DNA of 64,000 bases from Mesorhizobium sp. PAMC28654 (lineage in GTDB: Bacteria; Pseudomonadota; Alphaproteobacteria; Rhizobiales; Rhizobiaceae). The notes under the pieces were generated by a model that was not told where the DNA came from, did no database searches, and worked only from the letters and a program-made list of their open reading frames with translations. The stretch lies in contig NZ_CP085135.1 in NCBI RefSeq assembly GCF_020616515.1, positions 930,001 through 994,000 on the forward strand. The letters run 5' to 3'. Of this stretch, positions 46,678 to 57,284 are shown piece by piece. Made by a program: the position numbers and the translations under genes. Position 1 is the stretch's first letter, and every line of letters starts with the position of its first letter.

Positions 46678-47457
46678 CTAAATCCGCCGTTCCACCATCA
46701 TGGTCTTGATCGCTGCAATAGCTTTTGCCGGATTGAGGCCCTTGGGGCAGGTTTGGGTGCAGTTCATGATGGTATGGCAGCGGTAGAGGCGAAAAGGATC
46801 TTCAAGGTCGTCGAGACGCTCACCCGTCATTTCATCACGGCTGTCGATCAGCCATCGATAGGCCTGCAGGAGCACGGCGGGTCCGAAATAGCGATCACCG
46901 TTCCACCAATAGCTTGGACAGGAGGTAGAGCAGCAAGCGCACAATATGCACTCATAGAGACCGTCAAGCTTTTCCCGGTCCTGATGACTTTGCTTCCATT
47001 CTCCCTGGGGTTTTGGCGTTACGGTCTGCAGCCAAGGTTTGATTGAAGCGTACTGAGCGTAAAAATGCGTCAGATCGGGCACTAGATCCTTGATCACTTC
47101 CATGTGGGGCAGCGGATAGATCTTCACGTCGCCAGCCACATCTTCGATGCTTTTGGTGCAGGCAAGCGTATTGGTCCCGTTGATATTCATCGCGCAGGAA
47201 CCGCAGACGCCTTCCCTGCAAGACCGCCGGAACGTCAGCGTCTGGTCGATCTCTTCCTTGATCTTGATCAGCGCGTCGAGCACCATCGGTCCGCATTTGC
47301 CAAGATCGACTTCATAGGTGTCTATTCGTGGGTTCTGGCCATCATCCGGGTTCCAGCGATAGATACGGAATCTTTTGACCCTGGTGGCGCCGTCATCGTT
47401 CTTGAAAGTCCGCCCCGCAGTGATCGTGGAGTTTTTCGGCAATGTGAGCTGAACCAT
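46678..47457 (-). CDS. sdhB: Succinate dehydrogenase iron-sulfur subunit
   Basis: The 259-residue subunit has all three cluster motifs: [17 protein letters not shown] for 2Fe-2[17 protein letters not shown] for 4Fe-4S and [17 protein letters not shown] for 3Fe-4S. It passes electrons from the flavin subunit to quinone. Last structural gene of the sdhCDAB order. Confidence 0.96.
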   Translation of the reverse strand: MVQLTLPKNSTITAGRTFKNDDGATRVKRFRIYRWNPDDGQNPRIDTYEVDLGKCGPMVLDALIKIKEEIDQTLTFRRSCREGVCGSCAMNINGTNTLACTKSIEDVAGDVKIYPLPHMEVIKDLVPDLTHFYAQYASIKPWLQTVTPKPQGEWKQSHQDREKLDGLYECILCACCSTSCPSYWWNGDRYFGPAVLLQAYRWLIDSRDEMTGERLDDLEDPFRLYRCHTIMNCTQTCPKGLNPAKAIAAIKTMMVERRI

Positions 47458-47505
47458 CGTCTCTTCCTTTGAGAACCCGTCACCCGCTGCGGCAGAGACT
47501 GCCCA

Positions 47506-49299
47506 TCAATAGATTCGGGTTTTGGGTTCGATGTATGCGATATCCTTGGTGAGGGTATATGCGTGGACAGGTCGATAATTCAGGCTGACATTGCCCTCGC
47601 CGTCGCTTCTGGCCAAAGTGTGAATCATCCAGTTTTTGTCATCCCGATCAGGGAAGTCTTCGCGTGCATGAGCGCCGCGGCTTTCGGTGCGGGCCAGAGC
47701 GGAATCGACAAGTGTTGTTGCCTGGAGAAGAAGGTTTTCGAGCTCGAGCGTCTCAACCAGGTCGGAATTCCAGATCATCGAACGATCTGAAACACGCAGA
47801 TCGGAGAGGCCGTCCCAAACCTCCCTCAGTTTTTCCTTGCCCTCTTGCAGGATCTCCGCGGTACGAAACACGGTGGCATAGCTCTGCATGGTTTGCTGCA
47901 TCCTGACTCTCAGGCGAGGTGTCGGCGTGCCACCCTTGGCATTGCGTAACTTGTCGAAGCGGTCGAGCGTGCCTTCGCCTGCGTTGGATGGCAACGCCGG
48001 CTGCGCAGCGCCGGGGACGAGGAGTTCGGCGCAGCGCAATGCAGCAGCACGGCCAAAGACCACGATGTCGAGGAGCGAATTGCAACCGAGCCGGTTAGCG
48101 CCGTGGACTGACACGCACGCCGCTTCGCCAACGGCCATAAGACCGCTAACGATCGCGTCCGGATTGCCATCGGTGCCGCTGATCGCTTCACCGTGGTAAT
48201 TTGCGGGGATGCCGCCCATGCAATAGTGAGCTGTCGGCAGGACTGGGATCGGCTCGCGCATCACGTCGACCCCAGAAAAGATCTTGGCCGACTCCGATAT
48301 GCCGGGCAGACGCTCGCGCAGCATGGCGGGATCGAGATGATCGAGGTGCAGGTATATATGGTCCTTGTTCGGCCCAACGCCCCTCCCCTCCCGAATTTCA
48401 ACCGTCATTGCGCGGGAGACAACATCGCGGGAGGCGAGGTCCCGAGCGGACGGAGCATACCGCTCCATGAAGCGCTCACCCTCCGAGTTGACCAGGTAGC
48501 CACCCTCCCCGCGCGCGCCTTCCGTGATTAGGCAGCCAGCTCCGTAAATGCCAGTCGGGTGAAACTGCATGAACTCCATGTCCTGGAGCGGCAAGCCGGC
48601 TCGCAGAACCATGCCGCCGCCATCGCCCGTGCAGGTATGGGCGGATGTGCAGGAATAATAGATCCTGCCGTAGCCACCAGTCGCCAGGATGACTGTCTGC
48701 GCACGGAATCTGTGCAGTGAGCCGTCCTCCAGCGACCAGGCGATGACGCCACGGCATTCACCGTCGACCATGATGAGATCGAGAACGAAATACTCGATGA
48801 AGAACTGAGTGCCGAAACGCAGGGCCTGCCCATAGAGCGTATGAATCAGGGCGTGCCCTGTGCGATCTGCCGCAGCACAAGCCCTTGGCACGGGGCGCTC
48901 GCCAAAATCGCTCATGTGGCCGCCGAAAGGACGCTGATAGATTTTTCCGTCCTCGGTACGCGAGAACGGCATGCCAGCGTGTTCCAGCTCCATGACCGTC
49001 GGAACAGCCTGGCGGCACATGTATTCAATAGCATCTTGATCGCCGAGCCAGTCCGACCCCTTGACGGTGTCGTACATGTGCCATTGCCAGCTATCTTTGC
49101 CAAGATTGCCAAGGCTGGCAGCAATACCGCCCTGAGCGGCGACTGTGTGACTACGGGTCGGAAATACCTTGGTGATGCATGCCGTCTTCAGACCGGCTTC
49201 GACAGCGCCTTGCGTGGCGCGCAAACCAGCGCCACCGGCGCCAACGACGACCACATCATAGGTGTGGTCGGTAAACGTGTAAGCATTTGAAGTTCCCAT
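47506..49299 (-). CDS. sdhA: Succinate dehydrogenase flavoprotein subunit
   Basis: The 597-residue flavoprotein has the dinucleotide fold [14 protein letters not shown], the FAD-linked histidine in [14 protein letters not shown] and the active-site region [20 protein letters not shown]. It oxidises succinate to fumarate. MGTSNAY at 49299 is the preferred start; the frame is open to 49359. It lies between sdhD and sdhB. Confidence 0.96.
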   Translation of the reverse strand: MGTSNAYTFTDHTYDVVVVGAGGAGLRATQGAVEAGLKTACITKVFPTRSHTVAAQGGIAASLGNLGKDSWQWHMYDTVKGSDWLGDQDAIEYMCRQAVPTVMELEHAGMPFSRTEDGKIYQRPFGGHMSDFGERPVPRACAAADRTGHALIHTLYGQALRFGTQFFIEYFVLDLIMVDGECRGVIAWSLEDGSLHRFRAQTVILATGGYGRIYYSCTSAHTCTGDGGGMVLRAGLPLQDMEFMQFHPTGIYGAGCLITEGARGEGGYLVNSEGERFMERYAPSARDLASRDVVSRAMTVEIREGRGVGPNKDHIYLHLDHLDPAMLRERLPGISESAKIFSGVDVMREPIPVLPTAHYCMGGIPANYHGEAISGTDGNPDAIVSGLMAVGEAACVSVHGANRLGCNSLLDIVVFGRAAALRCAELLVPGAAQPALPSNAGEGTLDRFDKLRNAKGGTPTPRLRVRMQQTMQSYATVFRTAEILQEGKEKLREVWDGLSDLRVSDRSMIWNSDLVETLELENLLLQATTLVDSALARTESRGAHAREDFPDRDDKNWMIHTLARSDGEGNVSLNYRPVHAYTLTKDIAYIEPKTRIY

Positions 49300-49310
49300 T
49301 ACATTCTCAT

Positions 49311-49703
49311 TCACATGAATTGCGGGCTGAAGCTGATCTTCAACACCGCAAAAAGGCACGCGACAGCGATTGTTGCCGAAAAGAGAATGTTGAGAATGAG
49401 CATGACAACTTTGATGCCCGGCCTATGCACGTAATCCTCGATGATCAACTGCATGCCCAGGCACATGTGCCAGACGCCGGAAAGAACGAGCAGCAGAAGT
49501 GTAATCGCCACCAACGGGTTGGCGATCGAGTTCCTGGCGGTGACGTAGTCCGCACCCATGCACGTCAGCAACAACACAATAAGGAAGAGCACGAGTGGCA
49601 CGTTGGCCACGGCCGTTAACCGCTGAATCCAGAAATGACCGGTGCCGGCACCAGCCGCCCCTGATCCGCGCACACGTTTCATCGGCGTTTGCATATTGCT
49701 CAT
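49311..49703 (-). CDS. sdhD: Succinate dehydrogenase membrane anchor
   Basis: The 130-residue protein has three helices with heme-b histidine in [19 protein letters not shown]. It anchors the complex and helps form the quinone site. Start MSNMQTP overlaps the sdhC stop (ATGA). Confidence 0.93.
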   Translation of the reverse strand: MSNMQTPMKRVRGSGAAGAGTGHFWIQRLTAVANVPLVLFLIVLLLTCMGADYVTARNSIANPLVAITLLLLVLSGVWHMCLGMQLIIEDYVHRPGIKVVMLILNILFSATIAVACLFAVLKISFSPQFM

Positions 49704-50107
49704 GTCGCTCCCCCAAACAGATGGCCCGCCACCCAAATCGCAGCGGTTAGTGAGAGCGAACCTATGAGGGTTGCGCGCGCCATGACGTTTGCCGCGGGCA
49801 GATCAAACCCCTTTCCCATGTCCCAGACGAAGTGCCGAAGGCCACCCAACAAGTGGTGAAGAAGCGCCCAGACATATCCAAGCAGGACGATCTCTCCGGC
49901 TGACGAGCCGATGAACAACCGAAATGTGGCGTAAGCCCCGGGACTCCACGCTGCCGAAACCAACCACCAGGTCAGCAAGAGCGTACCTAAATAGAGAGCG
50001 ATCCCCGTGAGCCGATGCAGGATGGACATCGTCATGGTCATCGTGAGCCGATAGATCCGCAAATGCGGTGCAAGAGGCCTTCGCTGCAGGCGCACGGTCG
50101 GCTTCAT
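49700..50107 (-). CDS. sdhC: Succinate dehydrogenase cytochrome b556 subunit
   Basis: The 135-residue protein begins MKPTVRLQRRPLAPHLRIY and has three helices. SILHRLTGIALYLG and the heme histidine in HHLLGGLRHFVWD are family motifs. It is first in the sdhCDAB operon. Upstream, 50108-50337 holds two divergent promoters. Confidence 0.94.
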   Translation of the reverse strand: MKPTVRLQRRPLAPHLRIYRLTMTMTMSILHRLTGIALYLGTLLLTWWLVSAAWSPGAYATFRLFIGSSAGEIVLLGYVWALLHHLLGGLRHFVWDMGKGFDLPAANVMARATLIGSLSLTAAIWVAGHLFGGAT

Positions 50108-50337
50108 CCCCTGTCTCCCCCGGTCGAGCCGGCTCGGCCGGAAAACCACGAAATGGCTATGCCAAGGGCCGTAGGCTCGGCATGCAGCCGGGAGCTGAGC
50201 GCTTTACGGCAACGCGGATATCGGACCGGTACCCTTACCATCAAAATCGATATCTCATACATCGGTTATTGAATTTATCACCTTTCAATATATGCTGCAA
50301 CGTGTAGGGATCATATCCCTAATGCAGACAGGAGAGG

Positions 50338-50661
50338 ATGCGACACGTGATAACTGCTCCACAGTTGCGCGCCGCGAGGGCGCTCCTTGGCATCGATCAG
50401 CGCAGGCTTGCCGAATTGTCCGGCCTTTCGGTGCCGACAATCCAGCGCATGGAGGCCAGCGAGTCGATTATCCGGGGCAATGTCGATTCCCTCATGAAGC
50501 TGATCGGGGCACTTGACCTCGCTGGCGTCGAATTGATCGCCGAAGGTGCCTCGAGCCAAATCGGCGGGCGCGGCGTGCGGCTGAAAGCGGATTTTGACCC
50601 CGCAAAAATTCTGGGCGGTGTCGATGCGGACGCCAAACTCCCCGTGAGGAGCGTGGCGTGA
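50338..50661 (+). CDS. XRE-type helix-turn-helix regulator
   Basis: The 107-residue protein has an HTH with QRRLAELSGLSVPTIQRME. A second, small C-terminal region (GVELIAEGASS...GGRGVRL) is typical of a short rhizobial regulator family. It resembles the protein at 62670. Its stop overlaps the GTG of the hyfB-like gene, so it heads that operon and probably controls it. Confidence 0.8.
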   Translation: MRHVITAPQLRAARALLGIDQRRLAELSGLSVPTIQRMEASESIIRGNVDSLMKLIGALDLAGVELIAEGASSQIGGRGVRLKADFDPAKILGGVDADAKLPVRSVA

Positions 50662-52679
50662 TTTCGGGGGCCGCGGTCCTCCTGTGGGGCGTTGCCGCGC
50701 TCCTGGGGACTGCGGTGCTTGCGGTTGCGTCAAGCCGTAGATCTGGCTCGGGGACACATTTGATCTACAGCATGACGCTGGGCATATCGGCGGCAGTGCT
50801 CCTGGTTCTCGCGAGCCGCATCGCCAACGATCCCGTCACCCCCTCGACTGCCACGCTGCCTCTTGGATTGCCATGGATTGGCGCTCGTTTCCGTTTGGAT
50901 GCGCTCTCGACTTTCTTCCTTGTCGTCGTCAATTTCGGCGGCGCCATGGCCAGTCTTTATGGCCTCGGCTACGGCAGACATGAGTCTGCACCGCATCGGG
51001 TGCTGCCGTTCTTCCCGGCTTTCCTAGCCGGAATGAACCTTGTTGTGATGGCCGACGACGCCTTCACCTTTCTGCTGTCCTGGGAATTCATGTCGCTCGC
51101 CTCCTGGGCGCTCGTCATGGCGCACCATCGCGAACAGGACAATGCGCGGGCGGGCTACATCTATCTCGTGATGGCGAGTTTCGGCACGCTCGCGCTGCTG
51201 CTTGCGTTCGGCCTGATGTCAGGCCCTGGCGGGAACTACACGTTCGAAGCGATGCGTGCCGCCTCCCCCACCCCGCTCGCCACCGCTTTCGTCCTGGCTC
51301 TTATGCTGCTGGGCGCAGGCTCCAAGGCTGGCCTCGTACCGCTGCACATTTGGCTGCCACTCGCTCACCCGGCCGCGCCAAGCCACGTCTCGGCCCTGAT
51401 GAGTGGCGTCATGACCAAGGTTGCCGTCTATGGCTTCATACGCGTTATTTTCGATCTGCTCGGCGAGCCGGCATGGTGGTCGGGCGTTGTTGTGCTTTTC
51501 CTCGGCGGACTGACGGCGGTTCTCGGCATCCTCTACGCGCTGATGGAAAAGGACCTGAAGCGGCTGCTTGCCTACAGCACCATTGAAAATGTCGGCGTCA
51601 TCTTCGTGAGCCTTGGCCTTGCGCTGGCCTTCAAGGCGAACGCCATGCCATCGGCCGCGGCGCTGGCGCTCACCGCCGCACTGTTCCACGTCCTCAACCA
51701 TTCCTTCTTCAAGAGCCTGCTGTTTTTCGGCGCGGGCGCCGTGCTGACGGCAACCGGTGAGCGGGACATGGAGAAACTGGGCGGCCTCATCCATCGCATG
51801 CCTTTTACGAGTTTTGCCTTTCTCGTCGGCTGCGTCGCGATCTCGGCTCTACCGCCTTTCAACGGGTTCGTCTCCGAATGGCTAGCCTTCCAGGCCATAT
51901 TGCAGAGCCCCGACCTGCCACAATGGGGACTGAAGGTCATGGTGCCCGCCGTCGGTGGTCTGCTGGCACTCTCGGCGGCACTGGCCGCGGCCTGCTTTGT
52001 AAAGGCGTTCGGGATCACATTCCTCGGCAGGCCACGCTCGGCTGCGGTGGAGCCAGCGCATGAAGTCGACCGCTACTCGCTGGCGGCAATGTTCATCCTC
52101 GCGGCCCTTTGTCTCCTTGCCGGCATTCTGCCGGGTCTTGTCATAGACGGCCTGTCATCGGTGACACTCCCGCTGATTGGCAGCCGGATGCCCGTGCAGA
52201 CGGCGCAGCCTTGGCTGTCGATCGTACCGATTGCAGCGAGCCGCAGTTCCTACAACGGCCTGCTGGTGTTCCTGTTCATCGCCTTTTCAGCATCCGCCGC
52301 GGCATATGTAATCCACCGTTTCGCGTCGCATGCAATCCGTCGGGGGCCAGCCTGGGCTTGTGGCTTCCCGGATGTAGTCCCAAGCTCGCAATACACGGCC
52401 GTCAGCTTCGCGCAGCCTATCCGCCGCGTCTTCGGCACGTTCGCTTTCCGTGCAAGGGAAACCGTCGAAATGCCGCCCCCCGGCGGAACCGGTCCGGCTC
52501 GTTTGCATGTCGAAATGCATGATGTGATCTGGGAGACGCTGTATCTGCCCATCGGCAAGGCCCTCGACTTTGCGACCGACCACCTGAACCATCTTCAGTT
52601 CCTGACGATCAGGCGCTACCTGACCCTCGTCTTTCTCTTTCTCATTGTCTTGCTCCTGGTGCTCGCACTATGGCCCTGA
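50658..52679 (+). CDS. hyfB: Hydrogenase-4-like antiporter subunit (HyfB/NuoL type)
   Basis: The 673-residue membrane protein has about 16 helices. Family segments include SWEFMSLASWALVM, GSKAGLVPLHIWLPLAHPA and DLKRLLAYSTIENVG. It is one of the proton-channel subunits of a complex I-related machine. GTG start overlaps the regulator stop. Confidence 0.9.
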   Translation: MISGAAVLLWGVAALLGTAVLAVASSRRSGSGTHLIYSMTLGISAAVLLVLASRIANDPVTPSTATLPLGLPWIGARFRLDALSTFFLVVVNFGGAMASLYGLGYGRHESAPHRVLPFFPAFLAGMNLVVMADDAFTFLLSWEFMSLASWALVMAHHREQDNARAGYIYLVMASFGTLALLLAFGLMSGPGGNYTFEAMRAASPTPLATAFVLALMLLGAGSKAGLVPLHIWLPLAHPAAPSHVSALMSGVMTKVAVYGFIRVIFDLLGEPAWWSGVVVLFLGGLTAVLGILYALMEKDLKRLLAYSTIENVGVIFVSLGLALAFKANAMPSAAALALTAALFHVLNHSFFKSLLFFGAGAVLTATGERDMEKLGGLIHRMPFTSFAFLVGCVAISALPPFNGFVSEWLAFQAILQSPDLPQWGLKVMVPAVGGLLALSAALAAACFVKAFGITFLGRPRSAAVEPAHEVDRYSLAAMFILAALCLLAGILPGLVIDGLSSVTLPLIGSRMPVQTAQPWLSIVPIAASRSSYNGLLVFLFIAFSASAAAYVIHRFASHAIRRGPAWACGFPDVVPSSQYTAVSFAQPIRRVFGTFAFRARETVEMPPPGGTGPARLHVEMHDVIWETLYLPIGKALDFATDHLNHLQFLTIRRYLTLVFLFLIVLLLVLALWP

Positions 52680-53626
52680 TCATTGAGTTGGCCGTTCAGG
52701 GCGCACAGATGATCCTGGTGCTTTTGCTGGCGCCGCTCCTGACTGGCTTCGTGCGCAAGGTGAAGGCGAGACTTCTGCGGCGCCAGGGTCCCTCTCTCGT
52801 CCAGCCCTATCGCGACCTCCTACGGCTCATGCGCAAGGAGGTCGTCCTGGCGGATAACGCCTCCTGGCTGTTTCGCGTGACGCCCTATCTGATCTTCGCC
52901 ACGACCTGGGTCGCGGCTGCGCTCGTCCCGACATTCGCCACGGGGCTCACCTTCAGCTGGACCGCCGATCTCATAGCCATCGTCGCACTGCTTGGAAGCG
53001 CACGGTTCTTCTTGGCGCTGGCAGGGATGGACGTCGGCACGAGCTTCGGAGGCATAGGCTCGAGCCGCGAGGTGATGATCGCTTCGCTGGCCGAGCCCGC
53101 CATGCTACTGATTGTCTTCAGCCTGGCCCTCGTCGCCGGCGCGACGCAACTCTCGACCGTCGCTGCCTTCATGGGATCGCCGGAGGTTGGCCTGCGGGTA
53201 TCGCTCGGGATGTCGCTCATCGCCCTGGTGATGGTGGCGATCGCCGAAAACGCCCGCATACCAGTGGACAACCCCTCGACCCACCTGGAACTCACCATGG
53301 TTCACGAGGCGATGGTGCTGGAATATTCCGGTCGCCATCTGGCGATGATCGAATTCGCCGCTTTCCTCAAGCTTCTGCTCTATGTGTCGCTGATTTCCTG
53401 CGTCTTCCTGCCTTGGGGACTGGCGGCCGCCGGGGTCGGACTGGAATCCTTGGCTCCGGGTGTCGTCGCCTATGTCGGCAAGCTTGCCGTCTGCGGCATT
53501 CTGCTCGCCGTGTTTGAGACTGCTATCGCCAAGATGCGCGTCTTCCGCGTCCCGGATTTTTTAGGCGCCGCACTCATGTTGGCGCTGCTCGGCACGCTCC
53601 TGCTGTTCGTCTCGCGGAGCCTGTGA
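52670..53626 (+). CDS. hyfC: Complex I-like subunit (HyfC/NuoH type)
   Basis: The 318-residue protein has about eight helices. KARLLRRQGPSLVQPYRDLL and NARIPVDNPSTHLELTMVHE are NuoH/HyfC motifs that meet the quinone-binding or electron-transfer arm. It overlaps hyfB by 10 bp. Confidence 0.92.
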   Translation: MALIIELAVQGAQMILVLLLAPLLTGFVRKVKARLLRRQGPSLVQPYRDLLRLMRKEVVLADNASWLFRVTPYLIFATTWVAAALVPTFATGLTFSWTADLIAIVALLGSARFFLALAGMDVGTSFGGIGSSREVMIASLAEPAMLLIVFSLALVAGATQLSTVAAFMGSPEVGLRVSLGMSLIALVMVAIAENARIPVDNPSTHLELTMVHEAMVLEYSGRHLAMIEFAAFLKLLLYVSLISCVFLPWGLAAAGVGLESLAPGVVAYVGKLAVCGILLAVFETAIAKMRVFRVPDFLGAALMLALLGTLLLFVSRSL

Positions 53627-54288
53627 TGAACGGTCTCACCTTCGACATCGCTCATCTGCTCGCCGGCGGCCTGGTGCTGGTCAGCTTCATGATGCTGTAT
53701 CAGGATCGCCTCTTTGCGCTGATTAACGTTTTTGCGCTTCATGCAATCGTGCTCGCCCTTTCTGTAGCCTGGCAGGCCTACATTCAGGACGCCCATCATC
53801 TCTACGTCACCGCGGCGATCGCTCTCGTTTTCAAGGCGATCGTCATTCCCGTCGGGCTTCACCGCATCATCCAGCGACTCGGCATCCATCGCGACATCGA
53901 GACGGCCGTCGGCATCGGTCCGACCATGCTTGCGGGAATAGGTCTGGTGACTCTATCCATGGTCCTGATGCTGCGGGTCACTCCCGACGCCGACCCGCTC
54001 GCCCGCGAGGACCTGGCCTTCGCGCTGTCCATCATACTGCTGGGGCTTCTGGTGATGGTCACCCGCCGGAATGCCGTGAGCCAGGTTGTCGGATTCATGT
54101 CGCTCGAGAACGGCCTGGTCCTTGCCGCCACGGGGGCAAAGGGCATGCCGCTGGTCGTCGAGATAAGTGTCGCCTTCTCGATCCTGATCGCCTTCATCGT
54201 CATCGGCGTTTTCCTGTTCCGCATACGCGAACGGTTCGACTCGGTGGATGTCGGCGCACTCGACGATTACAGGGGAGAACACCGTTGA
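53626..54288 (+). CDS. hyfE: Hydrogenase-4-like subunit (HyfE/NuoK-like)
   Basis: The 220-residue protein has about seven helices, with FMSLENGLVLAATGAKG similar to NuoK. ATG 53626 overlaps the hyfC stop by one base; GTG 53623 is possible. It adds to the ion-channel arm. Confidence 0.87.
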   Translation: MNGLTFDIAHLLAGGLVLVSFMMLYQDRLFALINVFALHAIVLALSVAWQAYIQDAHHLYVTAAIALVFKAIVIPVGLHRIIQRLGIHRDIETAVGIGPTMLAGIGLVTLSMVLMLRVTPDADPLAREDLAFALSIILLGLLVMVTRRNAVSQVVGFMSLENGLVLAATGAKGMPLVVEISVAFSILIAFIVIGVFLFRIRERFDSVDVGALDDYRGEHR

Positions 54289-55736
54289 CCGCGTTATCCC
54301 TCGATGCGGTGGCCGCCGTTTTGCTGATACCAGTCAGCGCCGCCGCACTTCTGGCGTCGCTGCCTAACTACCGGATATCGGCAGGCCTCAATGTCGGCGC
54401 GAGCTTGCTGACCTTGCTCGCTGCGATGTCGCTCTTCGTCACGGATCGGCCGCAGCCCGGCCAATACCTGCTCATCGACGATCTCAATATCGTCTTCATC
54501 GTGCTCAACGCATTCGTCGGTTTCACGACGAGCGTATTCAGCGCCTCCTACATTGCGCACGAGCTCGAGACAGGGCGGCTGACCGCGCCAAACCTGCGAT
54601 TTTATCACGCGATGTACCAGATCATGATGTTCGGCATGAACCTGGCGTTCGTGTCGAACAATATCGGCCTGATGTGGGTGGCGGTGGAGCTTGCCACGCT
54701 GACCACCGTGCTCATGGTTGGCATCTATCGCACGCACGAAGCGCTGGAAGCCGCCTGGAAATACTTTATTCTGGGAAGCGTCGGCATTGCGCTCGCACTG
54801 TTCGGCACCATCCTCGTCTACATGGCCGCGCAGCCGGTTGTTGGCGAGGGCACGAATGCCATGGTCTGGACAGTGCTCATCGCACACGCAGCACACTTCG
54901 ATCCAGCTTTGCTGAATGTCGCCTTCGTCTTCCTGCTGCTTGGCTACGGCACGAAGGTTGGCCTTGCGCCCTTGCATGCTTGGCTACCCGATGCGCACGC
55001 GGAAGGGCCGACGCCGATTTCCGCGGTGTTGTCGGGACTGCTCCTCAATGTCGCGCTCTATGCCGTGCTGCGCTTCAAGCTGCTGCTCGCCGCAAACCCG
55101 GAAGCGATGACGCCCGGGCCATTGATGATCACGATGGGGCTGACGTCGCTTGTTTTCGCGGCATTCATGCTCTACCGGCGCCGCGACATCAAACGTCTGT
55201 TCGCGTACTCTTCGATCGAGCACATGGGCATCATCGTGTTCGCTTTCGGCATGGGTGGCCCGCTCGCCAATTTTGCCGGCCTGCTGCACATGGTCATGCA
55301 CAGCCTGACCAAGTCGGCGATCTTTTTCACGGTGGGCCACATTGCCCAGGTCAAGGGAACACAGAACATCGCCGAGATCCGGGGGCTGACGGAGACGCAT
55401 CCGGGGCTTGGCTGGGCGCTCGTCATCGGGGTCGTTGCCATTGCCGGCCTCCCTCCGCTCGGCATCTTCATGAGCGAATTTCTGGTCGTGAGTTCGACAT
55501 TTGCCAGACACCCCCTCCTGGCGATGCCGTTGGTGTTCGGGATTCTGCTCGCTTTCGGAGCCCTGCTGCTTCGACTGACCGGCGTCGCTTTCGGCGAGCC
55601 AAGCGGCAGCACCGCACCCTCCGAGGCTTCCTACATTCCGATGTATTCCCACTTGGCGCTGGTGTTTGCCGCCGGCATCTATCTGCCGCCACCGCTGGTC
55701 ACATGGTTCCAGCATGTCGCAAGTATCCTGGGATGA
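54285..55736 (+). CDS. hyfF: Hydrogenase-4-like antiporter subunit (HyfF/NuoN type)
   Basis: The 483-residue protein has 14 or so helices, with LGYGTKVGLAPLHAWLPDAH and DIKRLFAYSSIEHMG. The start is TTG, overlapping the hyfE stop. It is the second channel subunit of the complex. Confidence 0.9.
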   Translation: MTALSLDAVAAVLLIPVSAAALLASLPNYRISAGLNVGASLLTLLAAMSLFVTDRPQPGQYLLIDDLNIVFIVLNAFVGFTTSVFSASYIAHELETGRLTAPNLRFYHAMYQIMMFGMNLAFVSNNIGLMWVAVELATLTTVLMVGIYRTHEALEAAWKYFILGSVGIALALFGTILVYMAAQPVVGEGTNAMVWTVLIAHAAHFDPALLNVAFVFLLLGYGTKVGLAPLHAWLPDAHAEGPTPISAVLSGLLLNVALYAVLRFKLLLAANPEAMTPGPLMITMGLTSLVFAAFMLYRRRDIKRLFAYSSIEHMGIIVFAFGMGGPLANFAGLLHMVMHSLTKSAIFFTVGHIAQVKGTQNIAEIRGLTETHPGLGWALVIGVVAIAGLPPLGIFMSEFLVVSSTFARHPLLAMPLVFGILLAFGALLLRLTGVAFGEPSGSTAPSEASYIPMYSHLALVFAAGIYLPPPLVTWFQHVASILG

Positions 55737-55740
55737 GCGG

Positions 55741-57273
55741 ATGACCAAGGAGAAACCCATACCCGCACTCAAAGACGTCATCCTGGCTGGCCGTCGCGTC
55801 GAGCAGCACCTTCCTTGGATGCGTGCCGTGGTGGCTCCAAAAATGTGGAATTTTGCTTCCGAGCAGCTGGCTGCAGGTAGCTGGAGCTTGCTCGGTCTTT
55901 GGGGTGAGCCTGCTAGCGTGCACATGGCGCTTCTGGACAAAAATGCTGAGGAACCCGGCGTCCTCAGTCTGGCATGCCCGGGTGGCCGCTACCCATCGGT
56001 CGGCCAGTTGCATCCGCCCGCAATGCGTCTCGAACGCGCGGCCGCCGACCTGTTCGGTCTGTTGCCGCAGGGTGCGCCTGATTCGCGGCTGTGGCTCGAT
56101 CATGGGCAATGGGGGTTTAGCCGTCCATTGGGTGCGCCTGGTCCGGCGTCAACAGCTGCTTCCTCATACCGTTTTCTTCCTGCCGAGGGCGAAAGCCTGC
56201 ACCAGATCCCCGTGGGGCCCGTGCATGCTGGCATCATTGAGCCGGGGCATTTTCGATTTACAGCGAGCGGCGAAACGGTCGTGCGGCTGGAGGAGCGCCT
56301 CGGATACGCGCACAAGGGCATTGAAGGCTTGATGGCGGGGTCCGATATCGACCGCGCGGCCAAGCTGGCGGGCAGAACGTCGGGTGACAGCACTGTGGCG
56401 TATTCGTTGGCTTTTGCCCGCGCGGTCGAAGCGGCGCTGGGTGTCGAGGTTCCTCCACGCGCAATCTGGCTGCGAGCGCTCATGGCCGAGTTGGAGCGCC
56501 TGGCCAACCATCTGGGTGACATCGGCGCCATCTGCAATGACGCAGCCTTCGCCCTCATGCATGCCCACTGCGGCGTGCTGCGTGAGCGCGTGTTGCGTGC
56601 CAGCGATGTTGCCTTCGGCCACCGCCTGATGCGCGACCGCATCGTGCCGGGCGGAGTAGCAAGGCATCTAAGCGACGAGGGGGCTACAGCAATTCGGTCT
56701 CTGATCGCAGAAATCGGGCAGCGGTTCCCTGCCCTGGTCGAACTTTACGACAACACCGCGTCACTGCAGGACCGGACTGTCGGCTCTGGCCGGCTCAAGG
56801 TAGAACTCGCCCTGCAGTATGGTGCGGGCGGCTACGTCGGCCGAGCCTCCGGTCGGAACTTCGATGTCCGGCGCAATTTCGCCTATCCTCCGTATGACGA
56901 ACTCGCCTTCGATGTGCCTCTCCTCCAGGAGGGAGACGTGAACGCCCGCGTTTGGATTCGCATCCATGAGGTCAAGCAGAGCTTATCTCTAGTCGAACAG
57001 ATTCTAGACCGGCTGCCGGAAGGCCCGATCCGTTTCGATTTTGCGCAGACAAATGGCGCGCATGAAGGCATGGCGCTTGTCGAAGGTTTCCGCGGCGACA
57101 TTCTGGCTTGGCTCCGTATTGCCGCAAACGGCACAGTTGAACGCTGCCACCTGCGCGATCCCTCTTGGTTTCAGTGGCCGCTGCTCGAGGCCGCGATCGA
57201 GGGCAACATCGTCGCCGACTTTCCGCTCTGCAACAAGTCGTTCAACTGCTCCTATTCGGGCCATGATCTCTAA
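55741..57273 (+). CDS. hyfG: HyfG-like large subunit without Ni-Fe ligands
   Basis: The 510-residue protein has an N-terminal NuoC-like region (about 1-165) and a NuoD/hydrogenase-large-like region. GYAHKGIEGL is the family's HKG segment. The N-terminal nickel CxxC is replaced by AGRTSGDST near residue 212. The C-terminal DPCxxC is replaced by DFPLCNKSFNCSYSG. It therefore cannot carry a [NiFe] site and is of the hydrogenase-related (Ehr) or complex I-like type. Start 55741 is an ATG 5 bp after the hyfF stop. Confidence 0.87.
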   Translation: MTKEKPIPALKDVILAGRRVEQHLPWMRAVVAPKMWNFASEQLAAGSWSLLGLWGEPASVHMALLDKNAEEPGVLSLACPGGRYPSVGQLHPPAMRLERAAADLFGLLPQGAPDSRLWLDHGQWGFSRPLGAPGPASTAASSYRFLPAEGESLHQIPVGPVHAGIIEPGHFRFTASGETVVRLEERLGYAHKGIEGLMAGSDIDRAAKLAGRTSGDSTVAYSLAFARAVEAALGVEVPPRAIWLRALMAELERLANHLGDIGAICNDAAFALMHAHCGVLRERVLRASDVAFGHRLMRDRIVPGGVARHLSDEGATAIRSLIAEIGQRFPALVELYDNTASLQDRTVGSGRLKVELALQYGAGGYVGRASGRNFDVRRNFAYPPYDELAFDVPLLQEGDVNARVWIRIHEVKQSLSLVEQILDRLPEGPIRFDFAQTNGAHEGMALVEGFRGDILAWLRIAANGTVERCHLRDPSWFQWPLLEAAIEGNIVADFPLCNKSFNCSYSGHDL

Positions 57274-57284
57274 AGGATGCTGCT

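Noticed and set aside
47888..48199. Plus-strand frames opposite sdhA
   Set aside because: These are shadows of a highly conserved gene; no ribosome site or motif.
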